A DNA stretch of 64,000 nucleotides, from the NCBI GenBank assembly GCA_964036045.1, contig OZ038395.1:7708755-7772754 (forward strand). Direction: 5' to 3'. Shown piece after piece: positions 11,031 to 21,893 of the stretch. The notes under the pieces are model-generated. The model did not search any database, had not been told where the DNA came from, and saw only the letters and a program-made list of their open reading frames with translations. The first letter of the stretch is position 1, and each line of letters opens with the position of its first letter. The stretch is from Eutreptiella sp. 'Long Island Sound 2002'. Its lineage: Eukaryota; Euglenozoa; Euglenophyceae; Eutreptiales; Eutreptiaceae. Both the position numbers and the translations under genes were made by a program.

Positions 11031-11513
11031 GAAATTTTTCTGCTGTGGGTGGGTGGAGCACTGGAATGCTCTGATTTCCTGATTCCGAGAGCTCTCTCGG
11101 GTACCGTCTGGTACGAGGGCTTTGCCAGCTTGCCAAGGCCTGAACCCCAAAAAAAATTTCATGCTCGGAAAGGAAAGAGTGCAAGCCGCAGAACCAGATT
11201 TGTCAGTCGCGGCCGCCAGGTCGCGCTTGATCAGAGGGAGGATCCTACCGAGCCGGACACCCGACCAAGCTGGGGTCTACTGAGCTTAGTTGAGGGGAAG
11301 TGGAGCGAACCCGGAAAGTGAGAGGGGCGTGTATTTCGAAGTGTCGGGGGGTTTTGAGGCGTTCCGGGAGTGTCAGGGGATTGGAAGGGGGGAACCAGGA
11401 GGCATGAGGGGGGGATGGAATGGACCGGAGGGTGTGGGGGCAGTCTACAGGAGGTTGGGATGCATTGGAAGCGCCCCCAACTCCAGCCTAAATGGCAGCC
11501 CCCCGCCTCTTTC

Positions 11514-11719
11514 AAGCAGGTCAACGGCATGGGCAACAGCCCGTCTCTGGGACAGCCGACCCACGAGTAGTCAAACAGGACAAGTCATCCAGGGGCTTCG
11601 TTGACACGACCAAAACACGTTCGGACCCACAGAGGGTCAGAATGTGCAAGGGCGAGAGGCGGATAGGTGCCGCCAAAGGCAAACAAACTGACACCATGGC
11701 CTTGTGCCAACCCCCCCCC
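11514..11719 (+). repeat. Family B copy 5
   Basis: GGTCAACGGCATGGGCAAC at the 5' part, GTAGTCAAACAGGACAAG, GGATAGGTGCCGCC, then CTTGTGCCAA plus nine C. Confidence 0.75.
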
Positions 11720-11734
11720 TTACAGCACCCAGAC

Positions 11735-11873
11735 TATGGCCCAGCCGCTCGCTTCGTGACTGCCAGCTTCGACGGCATTTGTAACCGACAGAAACTGCTC
11801 CCCCTGCAGCAGCCTGTCCAACCGCTTCGGGGGCTCCCTCTGAGGCCCCCACAGCTCCAATGCATCACTGGTA
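11735..11873 (+). repeat. MITE-M relic upstream of exon 6
   Basis: Contains GCATTTGTAACCGACAG, CCTGTCCAACCGCTT and a terminal CCAATGCATCACTGG; the 5' end is lost. Ends 75 bp before the acceptor. Confidence 0.65.
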
Positions 11874-11948
11874 GGAGGCGTAAGGGAACCGGGAGGTGTG
11901 AGGAAGCCACCGGTACGGCCATCCAGCTGCTTCTCCTCCTCCTCTCAG

Positions 11949-12177
11949 TCTCAACCGAGGGCTGGTCTACCGTCTACAAGTGGAACAGCGTGAGCTCCTC
12001 CGTGACCACAGGCCCCGGCACCATCACAAAGACGGGTGTCGCCGGGGCGTTCGATGGCACTGCAGTGTCTGCCCGAAGAGTGACTGCCGCCCGATTTCAG
12101 GTCACAGACTTCGGGAGCGCTTGTGCTAAGATTGGCCTGCACCTGCGCGGATCTCTGGCTGATGGAGAGTCTCCAAG
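11949..12177 (+). CDS. Exon 6: first half of unknown extracellular domain
   Basis: Phase 1 in, phase 2 out. The peptide STEGWSTVYKWNSV leads into GTITKTGVAGAFDG, then RFQVTDFGSACAKIGLHLRG. Exon 7 supplies the second half of what looks like one all-beta domain with two CxC/CxxC pairs. I do not recognise it. The donor CTCCAAG|GTATGT is close to consensus. A MITE relic ends 75 bp upstream of the acceptor. Confidence 0.75.
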
Positions 12178-12426
12178 GTATGTCCTTTGACTTGCGGGAG
12201 TCTGCGGCCAGCTCAGGGGCTCCAACTGCAACCCCTCGCGGTGGGCCAGTCCGTAGGAATGGCCCCTGTTGCGCCCCAAACTCAATCCTAACCAGCCGCA
12301 TCCGCAACCCAGTAGGACCCGGCTCCATGAGGTCATGATGATGTGGCAGATTTCTGTGTGTTGTCTGTCCAGACACGTGTCGAAGCTTAATCCCCCGGTG
12401 TGCACTGTGTCCGCCCCGTTTTGCAG
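12178..12426 (+). other. Intron 6 (249 bp)
   Basis: Free of recognisable repeats; ends CCGTTTTGCAG. Confidence 0.7.
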
Positions 12427-12670
12427 CTATGCCAAGTGCTTTGGTCCTCCTCCTCGCTTTGACACGTTTTCGTGCGGGTGCTCCACCGGAAGCGCAACTC
12501 CTGGCATTTACACCATGATTTACGACGGGAGCGACATCAAAGTTTACCATGCGCCTTCCGCCACCCCGACTGACGCAACCGAGATTGACAGTATTCCATG
12601 CCCAGACTGCAAACGTGGGCTGTGGTTTGCGGCCAGCATCAAACACCAGATGACGATTTCGCACGTGCAG
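12427..12670 (+). CDS. Exon 7: second half of unknown extracellular domain
   Basis: Phase 2 in (one base completes AG|C, Ser), phase 0 out. The peptide SYAKCFGPPPRFDTFSCGC is followed by GIYTMIYDGSDIKVYH, IPCPDCKRGLWFAAS and TISHVQ. The WFAAS strand and terminal ISHVQ resemble the edge strands of jelly-roll lectins. The two Cys clusters (CGC and CPDC) are its clearest mark. Intron 6 before it is only 249 bp, one of the shortest in the gene. The donor is GTGCAG|GTTTGC. Confidence 0.75.
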
Positions 12671-13102
12671 GTTTGCGTCGATCTGTGCCCTGAGTCAGTC
12701 ATGTTTGCTGACGCCGGGACTCGATTGCTACCAGCAGGGCGACCAGCAGGGCAAATTGCTCGAGGAGGGGTGCGGCAGGGCAAGGACGTGGTGGAAGAGA
12801 GGCGAGGGGGACGCTTCTCGGGCACACTCGTACAGAACTTGAGGAAGGGGTGAGAGGATCATATGTGGCTGTGTGAGTGTGCACATACGTGCGCGCCCGT
12901 GGGGTTCAGGATCGTGTTCAAGGGCAGTGTCTTAGCATCAGCCGTGACGGACAGTCTCTTTGCAGTTCGGTGCATTTGAAATTGTGTCTCCTTGATCCTT
13001 GACAAGAAGAGCAAATCCAAGGCGACATGCCACCCCCCCCCCCCCCGCCGCGCCTGCACTACACACGCACCCCTGCACTCCGCAGTGCCCGTTCCTCCGC
13101 AG
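12671..13102 (+). other. Intron 7
   Basis: 432 bp. Only a short family-B-like 3' end (GGCGACATGCCA plus C run, 13020-13046) is recognisable. Confidence 0.65.
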
Positions 13103-13252
13103 GCCGTCTTCCGCATGCCCGACGACATCCGCCCGGTGTGGCAGTACCCCCGCCAGACCTCCAAAAACCCTGGCGACTGCATGAAGGCCTTTCCTATCAA
13201 AGGGATGACCACCGTGTTCGCCAACAAGTTCACCGTCATGGCGTACGTCAAG
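13103..13252 (+). CDS. Exon 8: start of second LamG domain
   Basis: Fifty codons, phase 0 at both ends. The peptide begins AVFRMPDDIRPVWQYPRQ and ends TVFANKFTVMAYVK. FTVMAYVK is the usual first inner strand of a LamG_3 domain (FTi-ayvk) that exon 9 continues. Acceptor CTCCGCAG; donor TCAAG|GTGGGT. Confidence 0.8.
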
Positions 13253-13419
13253 GTGGGTGTTGCTGCCGTGCGTGTCCCGCGGTGCATGAGCCGGGGCAAT
13301 GCGGGGGGGTCTGTGAGGCCACCCGGGCTGGCCATAAGGAGGAGTCAGATTGGCTGGTGGGTTTGGGGGGGCAGGGGTCTGGCTCAGGCGTTTGCTAAAG
13401 GGGGAGGCGGGGTGCGGGC

Positions 13420-13572
13420 GACCCCCTCCCCTGGGCCGTGGCTTGGAGCAGGGGCCAGCCCCGCACGTCAGTCCACTCAGTAGGACTGGGCGCCACCCTT
13501 GGGGCCACTGGGGAGGACCCAGCCCCATCCTTTAGGCTACTCCCTAGGAACCCCCCTGACCCCCCCCCCCTC
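13420..13572 (+). repeat. Family G copy 1
   Basis: Series of CAGTAGGAC / GAGGACCCAG / CTAGGAACC boxes ending in CCCTGACC plus C run; matches 34320-34508 box by box. Confidence 0.6.
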
Positions 13573-13969
13573 CACGAAGCGAAGCCCTGGTCTGGCCATC
13601 TGTTACTCAGCAGGGTGGTCCGTACGAATGTCCACACACGCTGTTGTTCTTGTTTTTTTTATTGAGGACTGCCCCTAAGGGACCAATCTAGTTGCCGTGA
13701 ACTTGCCGTGCAGGGGGGGGGGGGATCTCGGGGGCAGTCAACTTCGTGTGGGAAATTTCGCGTTTCAAATTGGCCGCGAAATGGCCCACATGAACTCCAA
13801 GGGCCCCTGCGAGTGGCACCTGTGGCCCAGCTCCACCCCCCCTGCAACGCCCTGCACACCACAACATTTCTGGGAGTGTCCGTGAAATTTATCACACAAC
13901 ATCCAGGGGCTCTTGCGAACTTTCCAAATTTACCACCGCGAATTTGACCTGGCATGAAATCCCTCCCCC

Positions 13970-14045
13970 CCCCCCCCTGGAGGTCCCCCACCAACCGCCG
14001 TTGGTTGACCTCCAACCGCCGTCGGTGACCCTCCGACTGTCGGGT
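13970..14045 (+). repeat. Family E tandem block
   Basis: CCAACCGCCGTTGGTTGACC, CCAACCGCCGTCGGTGACC and a decayed third unit. Confidence 0.55.
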
Positions 14046-15494
14046 CAGGTCTGACGGACGCCAGCGGTTTTTTTTTTTGGAACCTCCCAAATGATCGCCC
14101 ATGCCTGCCCCAAGCCCAAGTGGTTCTCAGTGGCCACCCCAGTCTTGCGGTTTTGCTGCCCCGTGCTGGCCTGGAAAAAGCCCAATGGTCGCAGGGGGAC
14201 GGTTCGGGCGGCGAGCTTGGTTGCAGGCCCCAGAAAACACACAACAGTTGTCTGACTCGGGTCTGAATTTGTGCTTCGTGGCCGCGATTGGGCCTCTGCA
14301 GACCAACTCCTTCCAACCTCCCGGGGGGGCGGCCGGGCCCGGTCCTTGTATGCGACATCCCCCACCCCCCCCCGCCCCCGAGTTTTGAAAGATAGCGGTG
14401 CGGGGGCCAAATTTTTTGTCCCATGCTTAGTGGAGAGGGGTACTATGCCTTTGGTCCTTAAGACCCTTAAGGCTTGCTTCCTGGCAAAGACAAGATATCG
14501 CTATTATCGCATACATACCTCTATACCCCCATGCCCCCAGACACCCCCTTGAGGTATGCATGTGATAGTAGTGGGTTGCGTGCACCCCCCCCCCCCCCTC
14601 CCGGGCCAAGCTGCCAATACCCCCCCCCCCCCGCTCCAACTGCCCCCCGCCCCCCGCAAGTTTTGACAGATAGCTGGGGGGGGGTGTCGCATCAGGACCA
14701 GTTGTAGTCGCCCCCCCGGGTCCAACCTCTTGTGACCGATAGGGACAATCTCTCTCTTTCTCTCTGTTACACAACCACGCCTCACTGTTTGAGCATTCTT
14801 TGACTGGTCTTGGGCGTCGAGCACACAGAGAGACAGAGAGAGGGGGGGGGGAAGCCGTGGCCCGACAGTGGCTCGTGTCCCCTCGGGATTTCGTGTGCCT
14901 TCCTGGGCAGCCTCTGTCATACTGCACCTCTGGTGTGCCATGCAGTAGGGGACAGAGGCTTGCAGTCTGTCCGTGATTGGATCGATTGCAGTGGCACGCA
15001 CACAGACAGTGCGATGGGGAAAGGGAGGGGAGGACCGGGGTGTGTTGCTCATGCGCACGGTCGTAGGCGTGTGCGGACGAGCGTTGAACGCCTGATTTGG
15101 ATGATGTTCCGCTCACACATGTTCAGCTCGCCTTCTGGGCTGCTTGTCCCCAGAGTTTTGCTGAACAACTCAACATCTCCTGGGGGGGGGAGGGGGGGGG
15201 GTCTGACACCACCCACCCCCCCCCCTTGGACCCCCCCCACCACACCCCCCCCCCCCCTTAAGTGATTGGGCAAATTTTTGTCCGGGTCTTCGGCCGATCA
15301 AAATTTTCTCTGGCGCCTTCGGCGCAAGTCAGTTTAGGCCAAAAAATTTCTTCGGCGCCTTCGGCACCTCTAACAACTCAGGGTCTCGGGGGGGGGGGGG
15401 GGTCCACCCCACAGCCCCCCCCCACCCACCTCCCCTTGGACCCACCCACCCACCAGCCCCCCCCCCTTAAGCAAAACTCTGCTTGTCCCGCCAG

Positions 15495-15769
15495 GTGGCC
15501 AACCCCGCTGCGGCCGACTTCCCCCTGCTGGCCGCACTCCCCAGCCTGTCCCCCCTGACGCCCATCGGAACCTCCGCCCACATGTTTACCTTCACCGCGG
15601 GCACCCTGAGCTCTGTGGCGATGGTGCCAGTCCCCGGGCTTCCAGGGCTGCTGGCGGGCCAGTGGCATCATGTTGCCGGGGTCTTCGATGATGACAGGCA
15701 GGAGCTGCTGGTCTACTTTGATGGCCAAATCGTCGCAAACATTTCTCATGCGATGGATCTCACCGCAAG
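15495..15769 (+). CDS. Exon 9: central part of second LamG domain
   Basis: Phase 0 in, phase 2 out. It begins VANPAAADFPLLAALPSL and contains the diagnostic GQWHHVAGVFDDDRQELLVY, FDGQIVANIS pair, then MDLTAR. The donor is CGCAAG|GTCTGC. The two leftover bases AG pair with the first A of exon 10 to give Arg, which restores the LamG end. Confidence 0.82.
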
Positions 15770-17157
15770 GTCTGCGCCATTCACAGTGTACGGTCTGCAG
15801 CGATACTGGGACCTAGGGTGCTGCTGCTTCTGCCCACCACGCCACGCACGCCTGCGGGGACCACCTCCGAAGATGCAACCAAGTGAATCACGCACACACA
15901 GGCAACCAACAAGACAAGGATGACAATGATGATGTTGAAATGGTGGTGGTGGTTGGGTGGGGTGGGTCGGTTGTTGGGTGGGCTGGTGTGCACTATCGCA
16001 CTCATTGCATTTGGTTGATGCGTTTTACAATTCGGGATATGAGTACAAAGAGGGAACAAGGGCCGTTGCGTAGCATTGCAGGTCGGCAGCGAGTGCGGTG
16101 CTGCTGTGGAAAAAATGCACGACACTGAAAGGGAGTGCCACAGGATTACCACAGCAGCCCAACACCCTATGACTTGATCCAGAGACGTGCTGGTGGGCAA
16201 CGGCATTGTTGGACCATCAAACCCCCTCCTTCTCCCTTCCAGAGCAACTTCCCGGTTGCCCTTGTTTCATTTGGCCATCTGCTATGGGCCTGGGAAGCGC
16301 CCCACTGTGAGGCACGTGGCTGTCGCACATTGATTTTTGCGCCCGGCACCGCCCAGAGTGCCCTAACGGGGTCGGGGACAGCCACAACAGGCACGCTTTC
16401 CAGGGAGATAATGAGGGGAGAGAGGCAGGGGATGCCCATGAAAGCGCTTGTCCTTTGACGCCTGCGGTGTGCCCTGCAGCGCACCTGCAAGAGAGGCTGC
16501 AAGGGAACTGTACATTGTGGTGCAGTAGTGGAACTGCAACTGTTTTGTGTTATTGTCACAGTTGTATCACGTCGGACCCCCCCAAAAATTGTCCTTCTTT
16601 TCTCTTTATGTTTGACGTAGCCACATCACTCTTCATCAGCAGAGGTGACGTAGCCATTCTGCTCCTCTCCGCTTCGAAGACCCCAAGACGGCTACAAAAC
16701 TTTCCCGCCGCCACTGTTTGGGGGAGGGGGGGGTAGTCGGTGTACAATTTGTGAATGGCGCTTATGTGACCTGCGTCTCTCGAGCCAGGTCAATTCCTGG
16801 GGAGAAGGAGGCGGGGGGGGGGTAGTGTGGGTGAGAGTGGGATGTCTGTCCCAGTGCTCACAGTTGCAACATTCTGCCCCTGTGCCGTCCACTCCAGACA
16901 TGCCACTAGCGTCCGGCAGGGAAACTGGTTCCCAGTAGCCACCCGCCCCGTATCGAAGGCCACTCAGTAATACCCGCCCCCTGCACCACCGGAACTCAGT
17001 AGGAACTTGCTGCGTCCAGCGCGTGGCCCAGTAGGACCCTGCTCCATCCGATCACGTCTGAGCCCGCAGACACTAGTGGCAAGTTTGGTCCACTCCCCCT
17101 GCCCGTTCTGGAAGAGGCGTCCCATTCGGGGGGTATCATCGCTTCGCTCCTCCTCAG
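15770..17157 (+). other. Intron 9
   Basis: 1388 bp. Only family F copy 1 near its 3' end is recognisable. The remainder (15770-16890) holds a short GT/GGT-rich stretch (15935-15990) and G runs. Confidence 0.65.
16894..17095 (+). repeat. Family F copy 1
   Basis: CCAGACATGCCACTAGCGTC, GGCAGGGAAACTGGTT, GCCACTCAGTAATACCCGCC, ACTCAGTAGGAAC, CATCCGATCACGTCTGAG, GTGGCAAGTTTGGT. Two other copies (23284, 27183) match over about 200 bp, same orientation. Confidence 0.8.
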
Positions 17158-17548
17158 AGCCGCACAGCTCACCGACAGTACGCTCTGCTCCAGCGGTGAG
17201 CTCGACGTCCTGCAGGCCATGCTGATCCCCAAGGCCCTCAACGAGAACCAGCTCCACTCCTTCATGGTCTCGCCCCCCGAGGACTGCCAGGGTCGCTGGG
17301 GCAGCCCCACGATGTGCACCGCCACGTGCGGCGGCGGCACCCTCACCGAGACCTACGAGGTCACGCAGCCGGCGGCCTACGGGGGGCGCCAGTGCCCCTT
17401 CGCCAACGGCGAGACGCGCGACGTGCCGTGCGGGCGGGAGCCGTGCGGCCCCTCCGCGCCACATCTGGAGAAGTTGGGGGAGGGCTGCTGCCATTTCTCC
17501 GGCCAGCGAGTCAAGTCGCAGGGGCCTGTGTCGGACGACCAGTGCGAG
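17158..17548 (+). CDS. Exon 10: end of LamG, complete TSP1 repeat, start of PAN-like module
   Basis: Phase 2 in, phase 0 out. The first 35 residues close the LamG fold (GELDVLQAMLIPKALNENQL). A thrombospondin type-1 repeat follows, from CQGRWGSPTMCTATCGGG to YGGRQCPFANGETRDVPC. CTATCGGG fits the CxxS/TCxxG O-fucosylation signature. The exon ends with GCCHFSGQRV and QGPVSDDQCE, which read into exon 11 as a PAN/Apple-like unit. Donor GCGAG|GTACGT. Confidence 0.83.
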
Positions 17549-18674
17549 GTACGTGTGTCCCATTGCAGAACGAGCCTCATTGCCGGGCGGCCTGCAAAAC
17601 GCATTTGGGACCCCCCCCCCCCCCCCGCCCCCCGGCGCACGCACCGCCCGAGGCACCAAAAGGGACGGTCTCACCGGGTACTGGTGACAGCACAAGGGGG
17701 GGGGGGGGGGCTACACAGCGAGGCAGGCTACGGACGGCCTGTGGACAGAGGTGTGTGGACAGCAAAAACAGTCAAACGACCCCGGCAACAATCAGCACAA
17801 CCCTCAATATGCCAACGACTGGGCGCCGCTGACGCGCAAACGGCACATCCCGCCACATTCAGCACAGCCCCAACACACCAACTACTGGGCTCCGCGAACG
17901 CGGAAACGACACCAGCAGGAGCACCGGCCGCAGCGGCCGACAGAACGCAGCAACCCGACGCAACATGCGAAGGGAAGAGCGGGTGACTGTCCAGGGCCCC
18001 GTAAAGGAGCAACAACCCGACGGAATGTCACACGGGGGGTCGGAAGAGGCAAAATGGGACATGGTACTGAAAAGAGACGGTTTCCCCGGGTCGTGGTGAC
18101 TGCGCCAGGCGGTAGTGACACAAGGGGGGGAAGGGCGGGGTGGCATGACCCTCGCCATCCGCCAAAGTTGGGAAGCAACGGAAAGGCCTTGACAAGCTCT
18201 ACTACCGGAGGCAACTCCAAACGAAACCTTTGTACCCCAGATCTTTGTGGCGATCCTCCCGCCGACCTGCCGGCTTAATGCGTCCCTCCGTGGGTCCACA
18301 GGCAAGTGACGCTTTGTCGTCCCGAGATCGATCGCCCCAGCGCGAATTTGTTGCGGTGATCGTGCGCTCAGTGCAGGACCCAATTTTTTTGTTCACCCAT
18401 TTTTTTTGGCTGAGTCTGCCTCAGGGAGGGAGTACGGGGTAGGGGGCCGGCGCGTGCGCAGGTGAGAGCGGGACGCAACACAGGCCGAGGTACGGAAGTC
18501 CAGATGGAGGCATCGTCTGCCAAGCGGCAGTCTGGCGGTTCCGCGCTTTCATTGTGCGCGCGCGCGGCTGTGCGGCTGTGCCCCCGCGCGGTGCTCGTGG
18601 CTGTTCGCAGGACGTGATGGTGCCCGGGATTGCGTGGGCGTGCCGCGGTGCCGCATCCCCCGTTTGCTGCTCAG
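17549..18674 (+). other. Intron 10
   Basis: 1126 bp. C run (17609-17623), G run (17698-17710), family A copy 3; the rest (18034-18674) is unassigned. Confidence 0.65.
17714..18033 (+). repeat. Family A copy 3 (full length)
   Basis: From CACAGCGAGGCAGGCTACGG to GGAATGTCACAC with G runs on both sides. Best full-length example (about 320 bp) with both 65-bp sub-repeats. Confidence 0.85.
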
Positions 18675-18796
18675 GTGCTGTGCCTTCTGGACAAAGACTG
18701 TGTGGCCGCGGAAATGGGGGCCGGTGAGTGTCTGCTGTACTACGGGGACGCCACCGACCTCACAGTCCAGTGCACCGGACCTGCCGAATGCTACAG
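18675..18796 (+). CDS. Exon 11: PAN/Apple-like segment
   Basis: Phase 0 in, phase 2 out, 40 codons, the shortest exon here. The peptide VLCLLDKDCVAAEMGAGECL is followed by LYYGDATDLTVQC and ECYR. The LC-x4-C...CLLY spacing matches the core of PAN/Apple folds, preceded in exon 10 by CCHFSGQ. These modules mediate protein or sugar contacts. Donor CTACAG|GTATGC. Confidence 0.75.
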
Positions 18797-19498
18797 GTAT
18801 GCCCCCCAGGCCCCAGGCCCCGGGGGTCTGCTCGCGTTGTCTGCGAGTGCGTCTGCTGGGGTGTCGTGTGACGGCAATCCGTCGAATGATTTGCTTTCGG
18901 TCCCCCTCCAATGCGTCGGGCATTCTCCAACCGATAAGTAACTGGTGGTCACTCCCACTCGGCAACCGCATTCTTTCGATTCCCAGCCCCGAGCCATTCT
19001 GCATCCTCCATCCGTCAGCCGGTTTTCGCCTCCAAACGTCGACCCGGTCGGGTGTTATCTGGCCGCTGTTCGCTCACCAACCGTCGGTTGCCTCTGGACA
19101 CATTTTCGCGGGAGAACTGGCCGGGAAGGCATAAGGGCGCGTCGGCTCGTTTCTGGTTCATTGCGGAATGCCGTGCCAATGCCTTGCCAAACATCCATCG
19201 AGGTTTGGGCCTTGAAGCGTGACCCGAGACAAATACCCGCCAACCGATCGTGGTTCAGCTTTCGGTCGCCCGGCAGCCGTCGTTTACTCGGGCACCGGCG
19301 GTCATTTCCGCACCAGCAGCCTCTTCCTCAGTCGATCGCTCTTCCATCGGGGCCCATCCCCAGCCAGCAATCACCCCCCAACCCGTCGGGAACCCTCCAA
19401 ATCCGGCAGTAATTCCGCGACCGCCGGTGGCCTCCAATCGGCCCCCGCGGTCCCCGCGCCCGCACGTCGTGTGCGCGTCCTCATGGGCCTGGACGTCC

Positions 19499-19501
<3 letters not shown>

Positions 19502-19532
<31 letters not shown>
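19502..19532 (+). repeat. (TG)n microsatellite
   Basis: About 15 uninterrupted TG units. Confidence 0.95.
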
Positions 19533-19535
<3 letters not shown>

Positions 19536-19856
19536 GGGGGCGTACCGTGCGCTGTGCGAAAAGTTGGCTGTTCTCCACCACCGGGAGGTCGGTAAGTTCA
19601 GAAGATTGAAAGGACGTCATTGAATGGCTGCTGCAGTGGACGGGGTATAGGGGGCAGAATTTAGGTCCCTGGGACCCATGGCAAGCATCAGATGTTTGAA
19701 TTTTTGAGTTTTGAATTGATTGTGCATGATTCCGCAGGTGGGTGGTTTTCAGGGTTGTTACCTGGATAATCACCGTAATAATTGGCGCTGTGCGCGCGCT
19801 GTGCCCGCGCTGTGCGCGCGCTGTGCGAAAACGCCCCCTTAGGGGGAGGGGTGGGG

Positions 19857-20093
19857 CACAACCTCAATACGCCAATTATTGGGCGCCGCTGACGCGCAAA
19901 CGGCACATCCCGCCACATCCAGCACAGCCCCAACACACCAACCACTGGGCTCCGCGAACGCGGAAACGACACCAGCAGGAGCACCGGCCGCAGCGGCCGA
20001 CAGAACGCAGCGACCCGACGCAACATGCGAAGGGAAGAACGGGTGACTGTCCAGGGCCCCGTAAAGAAACAACAACCCGACGGAATGTCACAC
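19857..20093 (+). repeat. Family A copy 4 (5'-truncated)
   Basis: Begins at ACAACCTCAATACGCC, ends TGTCACAC followed by a G run. Confidence 0.82.
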
Positions 20094-20260
20094 AGGGGGG
20101 GGGGGTTGCCCGTGCGGACACGCCCCCGTGCGGCAGACCCCCCCCCCTTTCGTGTTCGCCCCCCCCTCCCAATCGTCGTTGTACGTGACCCCCCCCGCCG
20201 CCGGTGGTAAGGCAAGGCCCTGCCCACGCCCACGCCCTCGCCCTCCCCGTCGTCCCGCAG

Positions 20261-20613
20261 GAAGGACTACGGCGCCGACAGCGAGTACGTCAACGTGGCG
20301 CGCGACCAGTCCGTCGCGTGCTCCTTCGCCGAGTGCGCGGAGGGCCCCACCGGGCGGCCCGACGGGCTGGTCGACGGGGTCACGCGGCAGCCCGCCAAGG
20401 AGGTGCCGTACACCAAGTCCTCGTCGTGCGGCCGCCCGGCGTGGGTGGAGGTGGACCTGGGCACCGAGTACGAGGTGGAGTTCGTGCAGGTGCACCTCAA
20501 GACCGGCCGCTCGTACTGCGCCCAGAGGGTGGAGCTGCGGACCGCCCCGACCGGGGCCCCGGCGGTGTTCGCGCCGCCCTCCAGCGCGGACTGCGGCACG
20601 GAGAGCGATGCAG
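20261..20613 (+). CDS. Exon 12: F5/8-type (discoidin) galactose-binding domain, first part
   Basis: Phase 2 in, phase 1 out. The peptide RKDYGADSEYVNVARDQS leads into RPDGLVDGVTRQPAKE (the DG-turn of discoidin domains), then PAWVEVDLGTEYEVEFVQVH and YCAQRVELRTAPTG. Exon 13 supplies the final strands RYVRLYVGSD and ELKVW. Extremely GC-rich coding sequence. Acceptor CCCGCAG; donor GATGCAG|GTGCAG. Confidence 0.85.
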
Positions 20614-20635
20614 GTGCAGCCCCGCCCAAACAGAC

Positions 20636-20700
20636 ATGTGCGTGTACGCACGTATACGCACGTGTACGCGTATACGTATGCGTGGGTACACGAAAACGAA
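20636..20700. repeat. Alternating purine-pyrimidine (Z-DNA-prone) tract
   Basis: GTGTACGCACGTATACGCAC and following bases alternate purine and pyrimidine almost perfectly for over 45 bp, with internal ACGTGTACGCGTATACGT dyads. Confidence 0.6.
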
Positions 20701-20837
20701 CATGTCTCGAAAAGGAGCTTGTGCATACGCAGATACGCTGCGTACACTGAGGCCATTGTATAGTCTGTAGGCACAGGGCACACACGTAGACACGGTGCAT
20801 AGTCTGTGCCCGTGTCCAACCACCGACGTCGGACCTC

Positions 20838-20849
20838 GGGTTCGAACCC
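20838..20849 (-). other. tRNA-like B box (possible tRNA or SINE relic)
   Basis: GGGTTCGAACCC is a perfect T-arm/B-box consensus; on the minus strand it is preceded by GCGGTCGT as in many tRNAs. No full cloverleaf could be drawn. Confidence 0.25.
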
Positions 20850-21393
20850 ACGACCGCTGGGCAGTAAGCGTTCGGGCGGTAGTGCACGGGGTCTACAAAC
20901 TGTGCAAAGTGTGTACTCGTTGCGCTGGGGTGGTGGCACGTGGGGCTCAGCACCGCGAAGCGTGGAGACGACCTCCCTGAGAAGCGCTTGAAACGGAGTA
21001 TTCGGAGCTGGATGGCCTGGCCACCGGTGCACGCCTGCCCCTTGTGCCCCCCCGCTGCCCCTTGGCGTCCCTCGCCTGACCTATGGACCTCAGGTCGGGC
21101 GGAGGGATGTCGGTGTCCGATCCGGGGGCATCTTCGTGTCTCATTCTTTGCGCCAGTACGGCCCCTCTGATCCTCTAGGCCACTGACGACCCAATCTTTT
21201 CTCGGCGCTTCGTGCTGACCGCCTCTTGTGCACACCTGCAACAGCCCAGGCTGTTTGAGGCTAACTGCCCAAATTATGCTTCGGCGCCTTCGGTGAAGAG
21301 GATGTAAGCTTCAACATTTTCGGCCCGCCTTTAGCGGGGACCACAGGGGGACCCTCCTTTTCTAATACATCCCTGCGGGGGGGGGGGGGGGGG

Positions 21394-21537
21394 CTCCGCG
21401 AACGCGGAAATGACACCAGCAAGAGCACCGGCCGCAGCGGCCGACAGAAAGCAGCGACCCGACGCAACATGCGAAGGGAAGAACGGGTGACCGTCCAGGG
21501 CCCCGTAAAGAAACAACAACCCGACGGAATGTCACAC
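21394..21537 (+). repeat. Family A copy 5 (5'-truncated)
   Basis: Starts mid-element at CTCCGCGAACGCGG right after a G run; ends TGTCACAC. GGGGGGCT precedes and follows it, a possible target duplication. Confidence 0.8.
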
Positions 21538-21893
21538 GAGGGGGGCTGCGCTCGGTGGGGGAGGGTTGCGGTGCTTTGGGTCAGAGCCCGGCGTCAACGG
21601 AGTCCGGCAGGTCCCCGGGTGCACTGAGCAGGGCACAGGGGGTGAACAGTGGCACACGTCGGTTGCACGCGGGGGGGGCCACGGACGCTGAGCGCCGACG
21701 GACTGCAGGTGAGGAACGCCGTGGGGGGGCGGGCGCGGCCGGGGCCCAATGCGGGGCACCGACCCTGACCCATTGAGGCCCCAAGCCTGAGCACACCCCC
21801 TGGGACACCCGCCCAGCGCCCCGTGCCAGTGAGCCCCCCCCCCCCCCCCTCCGCCGCCAGGGATGCATTGGGGGGGGGGGGGGACACCCCTCC

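Larger units (their letters stand above)
9870..11948 (+). other. Intron 5
   Basis: 2079 bp, nearly all repeats: family A copy 2, two copies of a GGCCAAAAAAGG...AAATTTCGGGCC motif (family D, 10307 and 10945), family B copies 4a, 4b and 5, and a MITE relic. 11030-11510 is unassigned. Confidence 0.7.
13253..15494 (+). other. Intron 8
   Basis: 2242 bp. Contains family G copy 1, a G run with a TCGGGGGCAGTCAACTTCG block (13713-13960), a family E block, a CCTTAAG-ACC-CTTAAGG inverted repeat (14457-14473), and alternating C and G runs from 14580 to 15475. TTCGGCGCCTTCGGC repeats lie at 15290-15370. Confidence 0.65.
18797..20260 (+). other. Intron 11
   Basis: 1464 bp. Holds (TG)n at 19502-19532, a GCGCGCTGTGC tandem near 19790-19830, family A copy 4 and C runs; 18800-19500 shows no repeat apart from scattered CCGTCGG-type motifs. 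Confidence 0.65.

Noticed and set aside
20838-20849. Functional tRNA gene on the minus strand
   Set aside because: Only the B box is convincing; acceptor, D and anticodon arms cannot be paired.
20088-21032. 314-codon minus-strand frame
   Set aside because: It is the shadow of GC-rich exon 12; the sense strand gives the discoidin domain with correct splice sites.
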